DNA of 64,000 bases from Fistulifera solaris. Taxonomy: Eukaryota > Bacillariophyta > Bacillariophyceae > Naviculales > Stauroneidaceae. Of this stretch, positions 57,469 through 64,000 are shown piece after piece. The first letter of the stretch is position 1. Each line of letters starts with the position of its first letter. The translations under genes and the position numbers were made by a program. Location: NCBI GenBank assembly GCA_030295235.1, contig AP026125.1:1-64000 (forward strand), given 5' to 3'. Under the pieces are notes generated by a model, which had not been told where the DNA came from, did not search any database, and saw only the letters and a list, made by a program, of their open reading frames with translations.

Positions 57469-59625
57469 TCACAACTTTGGATGAAGAAGTGGCGGGTGCT
57501 CTCCTAAGAGACCTACAGCATGTAAAACAGAGAACGCAAGAATTGGATCCAAGGGTCTTGCGTCGCTGGACGAACCCTGTGCAACGTTTCCATCAGCAAC
57601 TTCCTTGGACGCGACGGTAGAGGCCGAGACAACTGATTCGCTTTTCTGCTTATTCACCAGTCGTGGAAGGCCGTAAAGGAGTTTTATCTTCGTGACATCG
57701 CATGTTTGCTCTCCGTCACCGCCTACAACAAAGTTGTCCAAGATTTTTTGGATAGAAGACACACCTCTATGAGTTGATGCATCGGCTGTCGTGCACACGG
57801 GTAATGGCTTTCTTTCCCGTCGCTCATTAGTTCCAGGAAGCGGCGGCAGGGTCAATGCAAGATATTCGCTGGGAAAGGGTTCGGCGTGCATCGGATCAAT
57901 CGAACCATGCGGGGCATCTACGCTCGCCCGTCGACGTCCTCCCAGAGAATCCGGATGCGGATGCTTAAGTCTTTGCTGGGCAGACTTGTTAACACCAAAT
58001 CGAGAGCCTCGTGCCATCAGCGCTAAAGTTGAAGGCGCAACGCTTTTGATCTCCCGCGGAGCCCGTACGAACTCTTCTGCCATGGGATTCAGGCTGAGTA
58101 GTTGTCCGAAGGATAGCCCGCTTGAAGCACGAGACTTGTTCGCTTTGATATTCGTGGTCGCCTCCCGTGTTTTCGATTTGCTTGGCTGGGTTTCAGCGGC
58201 TAAATTATTTACATCATTTGTGGGTGAAAGAGTCGCTAGTTTCGTCGACGACGAATCATCGGCGTCAACAGGTGTTGCTTTTGTCAGGTTATCGTACTTT
58301 TTCAAGGCGAGCGGAGGTGGGTCCGGATATAGGGATGGATTTTGATCTTGTCGTTCCATTCTAAGGAGGATCGATTTCCTTTTCCGCTCCAACATAACAT
58401 CACCGGCCGTAGCAGCTGCCAGGCTAATATTTTTTACTCGTTGTCCGGTGACAGGGTGAAGTGGACACCTTTCGCTGTACAGTTTGAGAGTTGACGCTGG
58501 AACTTCTTCTTCGGGTAAAATAATCAAGTTCAGGCCCGCCGACACGAACATGAGCTGGTCCCCATGGTCTACATTTCCTTGCGCAAACATTCGAGCTGCT
58601 GCCATGATCCCTGGCGAAGCGTCGACGGTATTGGATGACGCTTGTTGTGCTTGCTGGACGGCGGCTACCTCGGAATTTAACTTGTTCGCAAATTTCTTTT
58701 CGAGTTCCTTTTCATCCTGATACTTGTTAATCTCACAACACAGCTGCTCGTAAGCTGCAGCCGGATCTTTCTTAATTCTCGCTTCGGATTCAGCTGGTGT
58801 ATTCGGCGGATGCAGGCAAACGCGATATTTACCATAAACACGTTCGGTGAATGCTTTTCGCAGGGCGTACGTCTGGTTTAACGCAGTTTTCAATCGCCGA
58901 CGAACATCGTCGATCGTCTGATCTGAGGGCCGCACGTATTGCGCTATATGTTCCCCGAGACGCGAGTCTAATGTTGCTGGAGGTCCTTGGTCGGCAGAAC
59001 GAAAATCGTTAAAGTCGGTGGGATCGTCGGGGTCGGTTTCTTCCACATGGGATCTTTGCTTGCCAACAGTGACAGGTCGTACAGGCTCTTTCACTATATG
59101 AGGCTCGTTCTCGAATATTTGACTGTTCTTTTCCTTTTGTTTCTCGTTTTCCGAAAGCTTACAAGAAGAGGCATCTTTCGCATCGTCTACAAGACTCGAG
59201 ACAGATTTCGTTTGCACCGGCTTTCGATTCGACAGCTCGTCGTCGTTCTCTTTCGTAACTGTTTCTACTTTTTGTGAAGGACCGGAGATGCCTTGTTTAT
59301 CTATTAGTTGCAGCGGCTGATTGGGAGGATCATCCGTTGTTACTTGATCGTTTCCGTCTTCGTGCGTCGTCGATCCTTCCTGTTTTGCATCACGAATAGC
59401 CTCCTCCGTTGGCTTGTCTTCCGCCGCATCCGCCACTTCCGAAACGCAATTTTGCCCCTCATGTTTATTGTTGCTTGGTTGTGAAATATCTGAGCTCCCT
59501 TTCGTTTCATCCAAAGCGATAAGCGTCAAAGAAGGATCCGACGACTCTGTCGTAGCGACAGTACAGCTTTGACGTGGACCCACTTCAGGGTCTATCTTCT
59601 CCATTTCTTGCTCCGTTTCTGCCAT
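57469..59625 (-). CDS. Unrecognised nuclear-type protein, N-terminal part
   Basis: 718 residues from the ATG at 59625 (MAETEQEMEKIDPEVG); the frame continues to 59814 but the extension is hydrophobic and unlike the rest, and a CAG acceptor-like site just upstream suggests a 5'UTR intron. It is acidic and Ser/Thr-rich, with a more ordered middle: HIAQYVRPSDQTIDDVRRRL, YRVCLHPPNTPAESEARIKK and LYSERCPLHPVTGQRV. No family recognised. Ends HPPLLHPKL at 57469; in another frame the next 80 bases read without stop into the downstream gene. Divergent from the paralog pair at 61381. Confidence 0.55.
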   Translation of the reverse strand: MAETEQEMEKIDPEVGPRQSCTVATTESSDPSLTLIALDETKGSSDISQPSNNKHEGQNCVSEVADAAEDKPTEEAIRDAKQEGSTTHEDGNDQVTTDDPPNQPLQLIDKQGISGPSQKVETVTKENDDELSNRKPVQTKSVSSLVDDAKDASSCKLSENEKQKEKNSQIFENEPHIVKEPVRPVTVGKQRSHVEETDPDDPTDFNDFRSADQGPPATLDSRLGEHIAQYVRPSDQTIDDVRRRLKTALNQTYALRKAFTERVYGKYRVCLHPPNTPAESEARIKKDPAAAYEQLCCEINKYQDEKELEKKFANKLNSEVAAVQQAQQASSNTVDASPGIMAAARMFAQGNVDHGDQLMFVSAGLNLIILPEEEVPASTLKLYSERCPLHPVTGQRVKNISLAAATAGDVMLERKRKSILLRMERQDQNPSLYPDPPPLALKKYDNLTKATPVDADDSSSTKLATLSPTNDVNNLAAETQPSKSKTREATTNIKANKSRASSGLSFGQLLSLNPMAEEFVRAPREIKSVAPSTLALMARGSRFGVNKSAQQRLKHPHPDSLGGRRRASVDAPHGSIDPMHAEPFPSEYLALTLPPLPGTNERRERKPLPVCTTADASTHRGVSSIQKILDNFVVGGDGEQTCDVTKIKLLYGLPRLVNKQKSESVVSASTVASKEVADGNVAQGSSSDARPLDPILAFSVLHAVGLLGEHPPLLHPKL

Positions 59626-61380
59626 TTTTTGGTCAATTCGCTGAAACACAAGTTCGAACACCCAATTCAAGTCTATTTGAATGGGAAAAAGCAATAAAAA
59701 CGCCCCGAGGGCCAAGGAGCGCTCGTTTCCGGCAATCGAGATGAGGCTGCGGCATGGCCGTTCTACGGGATGGAATTGTCGTGGATTTCTACGTGAGGTG
59801 CAGATTTGCTCCACGCGTTCCCTTCCTTTTTCGTTCTCTTTGCGCCGCTGGCCGTTTGTACAGTCGCTTCCACACAGCGTTGGTACGCGGCACTCGACAC
59901 CGTTTTAGAAAGTACTTAACTGCTACCCCTTTTCTACTGTCAGTGTTCCATAGCCCATAGATTGACAAGGACGAAGGACGTACCGCAGCGTCTACTAAGT
60001 TCTAAGTTAATTACTCCGTAGTTAGAATACCTGGTACTGTAATCAAATCATCTCTCTAGAATACTAGACCAAATAAACGACAATGTGAGTAGTCAGCGAT
60101 AGACCTACTATAAAGAGTGATTATCACACTGGATTATTAGTTACGATTGCTCTTGCTTGCAGCTTCATCGAAATGGTCATTTTTGTATTCATTGTGATCG
60201 CTCGCTGCTTCCTGTTATCCCCCGTCTTGATTTTGACTCGTTTGATTCTTCGAGGCTAGTCGCTAAACGCATTTAGTGATTAGGTGCTGCAACTAGCGAT
60301 TAATGAATGTTTTAAGAGCTTTTGATGCTTGCGAAAGCATCGATGCCGAACAAAAGCGATAGAAAAAGGTATTTTCGGAAAGCCCAAACAGTGTATCGTA
60401 ATGAGGAATGAGAGACGAGCAACGCACGACAGCGAACTGCATCTTACATGAGGTTCTAGAGAAACGAGGATACTGTATGAGACTAGAGACTAGAGATACG
60501 TTGTGCTGTTGCGCTTCGTGACCCTTTTTTATTTATTTCTAAAAAAAAAAGGTCGCAGTTGAGACGAGAACGTCCTTGTGTGGAAGCGCTTGGTCAATCA
60601 CGAATCATGAGTGGTATTCCGGGAGTGCGAGATTTCCAGTGATAAGTAGTTTCGTGACCAAAATTTGTACTGATTTGTGACCTGCAATGATACAAAGCTA
60701 AACATATTTATTCCTAATTTTCCTGAAATGCGGATGCTTTTTCGACATTTACATTTTTTTTTTTTTTTTTTGCAGAACCGCGAAAAGTGAGTTCTGACAT
60801 TGTTCTGTTTTCGGACCGCGAACGAGTGTAAATAGTGAAAGAACAAACAATTGCCCTCAAAGGTTTGCCTGTACACAGTTGTAGATACCGTTAAAAGTGC
60901 CGGATAAATGGCCCAATAAATAATAAGGGAATAAGAAACTGGAGGGAATCGGTGGACTATGAGGATTGGGCTTTTTCGCGTTCACGGGTAGCTTTTTGTT
61001 GTGCGTTTGGTGTCACAGCCTCGTGATTGGTTTGCTATGCCCTACGACCTTTTGCTTGAGTCACTTATTACTAATGACCAGAGTAACGTAAAACACATGA
61101 GCCCCTTTTCTTTCGAAAAGGGATTCATCTAGATCCTCGTAGTCTTAGCTACAGTCGTTTATTGAAGGTAGTGCAGTCTATCAATACGACACAAAAAGTG
61201 GTGCATCGTCATCTAAAAATTGTCCCGACAAACAGAAGGTTTTCGTTTATAACAAAATTATATCACGACGTTGTTAAAGAAGCAGCTGCTCCTAACGCCT
61301 GAGAATTGAGAATTGCTGTCTAAATTGCGTTTCGCATTTGTAGAGATCAAGGTGATAATCAATCCTGCAAAAAAATCCCG
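59626..61380. other. Long divergent intergenic region
   Basis: 1,755 bp with no gene I can support. Features: a hairpin GATGCTT-GCGA-AAGCATC at 60324-60341 (7-bp stem, GNRA-like loop), an A10 run near 60541-60550, and a T19-20 run near 60752-60771. AT-rich. Possible 5'UTR exons of both flanking genes. Confidence 0.4.
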
Positions 61381-62166
61381 ATGCACAAAGCCAACAGCAA
61401 GGCAAACAAGGGCGATCAATCTGTATTGACTGTCTCCACATCCGCTGAACTTACCTATGTAACAGCGTCGACTTCTTCGCAAGGCAGTATGATGCAGTGG
61501 GATAGCACAATGAACGTTCAAAACGATCAGGTATCTCGAGAAGGCGAGGATGCATTGCCAAGAATTCAACCCAGTTTTTGTCTGAACTCGAACCAACCAT
61601 CACTGCCTGGTTCCGATGAATCCAAAGTAGCCAAATCATTGCCATCTTCTCTGAGCCAACAACCGCGCGAGAAAAAAATATCGTTTGCTGTGAAACAAAA
61701 ACGGAATTACGAGACTGCTTCGATTGGCAGCGGCGATGCAATGGATGTCGATATCTCACGAAATGATCGCATGACAAATCTCTTGAGTCAAATGAAAGTT
61801 TTAGAGGACAAGATACAAAAAGCAGCATGTGCTGAGCTTCGCTATCTTCAATCTTTGGACGAAGTGACGCAGAAACGGACGCGCTGGGAGGAGAAACACC
61901 GCGAGGCGATATCGCGGCGACCACGGGCTGTCGATGAAGAATCGAGCTCTGTTTTGGAAAACTACATTGCCGAGGCGGACGCCAAGATTGCAAAAGCAAC
62001 CCTAGTTGAAACAGCCTACAAGCGTAAAGTGAAAGAACTACACGATAAGCGGTATCGCTGGAGCAAGTTGCATGAAAACGCGGGCCGAGAGTTACTCGAG
62101 CTCGATCCCAGTCGCAAGATTCCGTCGCTTCCGCCACTGTTAGCACCTTCCTTTCTTAGACGGTAA
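61381..62166 (+). CDS. Unrecognised helical basic protein, tandem paralog 1
   Basis: 261 residues, intact. The N-terminal half is Ser/Thr/Gln-rich and disordered. The C-terminal 120 residues are helical and charged: LEDKIQKAACAELRYLQSLD, RRPRAVDEESSSVLENYI, YKRKVKELHDKRYRWSKLHE, AGRELLELDP and PSLPPLLAPSF. The same block recurs in the gene at 63194, so it is a conserved domain. No signal, TM or known family. The high Lys/Arg content could suit a nuclear protein. Confidence 0.72.
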   Translation: MHKANSKANKGDQSVLTVSTSAELTYVTASTSSQGSMMQWDSTMNVQNDQVSREGEDALPRIQPSFCLNSNQPSLPGSDESKVAKSLPSSLSQQPREKKISFAVKQKRNYETASIGSGDAMDVDISRNDRMTNLLSQMKVLEDKIQKAACAELRYLQSLDEVTQKRTRWEEKHREAISRRPRAVDEESSSVLENYIAEADAKIAKATLVETAYKRKVKELHDKRYRWSKLHENAGRELLELDPSRKIPSLPPLLAPSFLRR

Positions 62167-63193
62167 ATTCTAAGATAAAACTTGATTTTACCGCAACACC
62201 TCTTTCATGACTGGTAAAGATCAGTAGTACTCTTGATCAGCCTTAGTTAAAAGTCGAAGGCTCTAGAGAGAGACGCTAGTCGCCAGTGTACCAGTCTAGC
62301 AGGTGACAGGTGACAGGTGACGACTGACTTGGCAGCTTTTCAGAATGTTCAGAGCAGAGAAAGTTACTATCTGGTTTAGAATAAGTTGTTTCGCCCTAGA
62401 ACATCTGAACGGATGTTACGTTATTGTCTTAACATAGTATCCTAGGAACCTTAGAATAGATTTCACCAGTTTCTTACACATGCTCGAGTTTAAACGTCAG
62501 ACCCAGTGCATTGCATGTGAATTTGCTGCGTGGCTAAATTGCTTCAACAATGAAAGGGTGGTGCGTGTTGGCTAAAACGGTTTTGGTGCGCGACTAAAAC
62601 GGAAGCGCACAGAGCACAGAGCACTATTTATCTTTTATCTAACGTCTTACGCGACCCGTGAAACCGGGACCCGTGTATCGCTGACAACTGACAAGGCAAC
62701 TGCGACAACTGACAACGAACAATATTTCTATCGAAAAGAAGCATGACTGACAATGAATGGTTTTACACTAAAAGTCTAAAGTTGCATACTCGTTGTTACA
62801 GGTTACAGCAGCTGCTAGTTGCTAGTATCAGCTGTAGAAAAGGATGGACTTGTACGGCTCACTCCTCACTCCTCACTCTGTCACCGGTTTTCAATAGCCG
62901 GGATCCGAATCCAGGACTCAACGCCAAGCGCGGATTTTTTCCACTGGTTTACTGGTTGAGAAAATTCTCCGCAGTGTCACAGACATAGATTGTATCTGCA
63001 TCGGCTGTACAAATGACTGGGCGATAAACATTTTGCCAGTTCTATCGTACGTGACACGCAACCAATAAGTTATTTCAGTATTCTTTCGTTCTCTCGTAGT
63101 CTTTGTTGTCTCGTGACTTGATGCATCTTTTGGGTTACTTCATTATTTTCCAACAACAAAGGGATCAACATCAGCCATAATTACGCAAGCAGC
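62167..63193. other. Intergenic between tandem paralogs
   Basis: 1,027 bp. It contains a CAGGTGA triple microrepeat (about 62300-62322) and short direct repeats such as ACAACTGACAA (62681-62715). No gene. It holds the promoter of paralog 2. Confidence 0.4.
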
Positions 63194-64000
63194 ATGTCAA
63201 ACGCCGTATCCTACCCAGCTCACCAAGTTTCGAGTATGCATGGTTTCATGAAGAGCAAAGGTGCAGTTGAATCCTCCGCATTTCCCGGGACCATGAATTT
63301 CGTCGTTCCTTCCTCTCGTGTTGCGAGCAAGTTTGTTCATTGGCATGATGTGACGAATATTCAAAACGATGCAATGTGTATTGATGATAGAAAGTCGGTT
63401 CGAATCTCTCCCAATCGCCTCTCTTTGAGGAAAGCCTTGCGGTCTTCACGTCCAGTGGATGCTGCGGGAAAATTGCCTCCACGACCCCCTTCCCGATCAA
63501 CGGACGACAAGTGCCTTACTTTCATCCCCAAACGTATTCGTTTTGTCGACGACGATGACTCGGATGAAGGCTGCAGCCCGCGTAAGGTGGACACTGAGCA
63601 TGCCAGAAGTGCCCGCAAGACATCTCTGTTGCGTGAAATGAAAGATTTGGAAGGGAAGATACAAGAAGCCGTCGGTAACGAGCTCAAATACCTTCAAAGT
63701 CTCTGTGAAACGCTCCAGACACGAATGCGTTGCGAAGAAAAGCTGCAGAAAGCCGTACTGCGGAGACCACGGGCGGTTGATAAAGACGCCAGTGCTACGC
63801 TGGAAAGCTACATTTCCCATGCCACAGACAAAGTCACCAAAGCCACGCAAGTCGAACTAGGTTACAAACGCAAAATCAAAAGATTACATGACAAGCGTTA
63901 TCGCTGGAGCATGATGCATGAGCATGCTGGTCGCGAGCTTCGAGAGCTCGACCCGACGTTCGTCACTCCGTCACTGCCTCCTTTGTTTGCTCTTTCCTTC
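63194..64000 (+). CDS. Unrecognised helical basic protein, tandem paralog 2 (3' end beyond window)
   Basis: Open from the ATG at 63194 through the last base (269 codons without a stop). The N-terminal half is disordered with basic patches; the C-terminal block LEGKIQEAVGNELKYLQSLC, LRRPRAVDKDASATLESYI, YKRKIKRLHDKRYRWSMMHE, AGRELRELDP and PSLPPLFALSF aligns with paralog 1 almost residue for residue. The stop should lie a few codons past the window if the lengths match. Same strand, 1 kb downstream of its paralog. Confidence 0.75.
   Translation, partial: MSNAVSYPAHQVSSMHGFMKSKGAVESSAFPGTMNFVVPSSRVASKFVHWHDVTNIQNDAMCIDDRKSVRISPNRLSLRKALRSSRPVDAAGKLPPRPPSRSTDDKCLTFIPKRIRFVDDDDSDEGCSPRKVDTEHARSARKTSLLREMKDLEGKIQEAVGNELKYLQSLCETLQTRMRCEEKLQKAVLRRPRAVDKDASATLESYISHATDKVTKATQVELGYKRKIKRLHDKRYRWSMMHEHAGRELRELDPTFVTPSLPPLFALSF

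Noticed and set aside
60324-60341. 7-bp stem with GCGA loop as a possible RNA gene
   Set aside because: Too short and isolated; no surrounding conserved structure could be recognised.
61451-62146. 231-codon minus-strand frame
   Set aside because: Antisense to paralog 1, which is supported by its duplicate at 63194.

Overview
The window is the left end of a eukaryotic nuclear chromosome, most likely from a diatom (probably pennate) or a close stramenopile. It opens with about 476 bp of CCCTAA telomere. It carries Ty1/copia elements of the kind abundant in diatoms. One protease gene encodes a signal peptide ending in a diatom-style S-D-A-F plastid-targeting motif. One LRR protein has the LNRA-type C-terminal motif I associate with diatom LRR proteins. 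Introns are sparse, 60-150 bp, GT-AG. These are inferences from the sequence; no species call is possible.

Layout. 1-476: telomere. 476-12965: subtelomeric retrotransposon nest, made of a copia 3' remnant cut by the telomere, then a second copia element (LTRs 2497-3255 and 12218-12965) whose gag is split by a 699-bp solo LTR and which is interrupted again by a near-complete Ty3/gypsy element (5864-11249). From 12964 onward the DNA is compact and gene-rich, with genes alternating between divergent and convergent pairs: plastid ClpP, a W2-domain translation factor, two Cys-rich membrane-anchored paralogs, an HPPD-like dioxygenase, a membrane RING ligase, PP1 catalytic subunit, a five-member lineage-specific coiled-coil family (FYGIY family, 26.3-36.0 kb) interleaved with a sulfotransferase-aminotransferase fusion and a GH10 glycosidase, then LEO1, an F-box-like/coiled-coil protein, protein-isoaspartate methyltransferase, LRR protein, SDP1-type lipase, FtsH/YME1-like protease, two head-to-head FKBPs (one with a prenylation box), TRAPPC2, exportin-4, V-ATPase subunit F, a large unrecognised nuclear-type protein (probably one gene read as two), and a tandem pair of unrecognised paralogs, the second running off the window end.

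Most are housekeeping genes (proteolysis, secretion, nuclear transport, transcription elongation, protein repair) with no evident common pathway. The unusual content is the FYGIY family, the sulfotransferase-aminotransferase fusion, the HPPD-like protein with an inserted segment, the Cys-rich PPC-like pair and the CaaX FKBP.

Caution: most coding genes longer than about 1 kb contain one to several 1-nt frameshifts, mostly in homopolymers, with conserved motifs intact on both sides. This looks like residual long-read sequencing error rather than mass pseudogenisation; where a gene spans such shifts the coordinates cover the whole gene.
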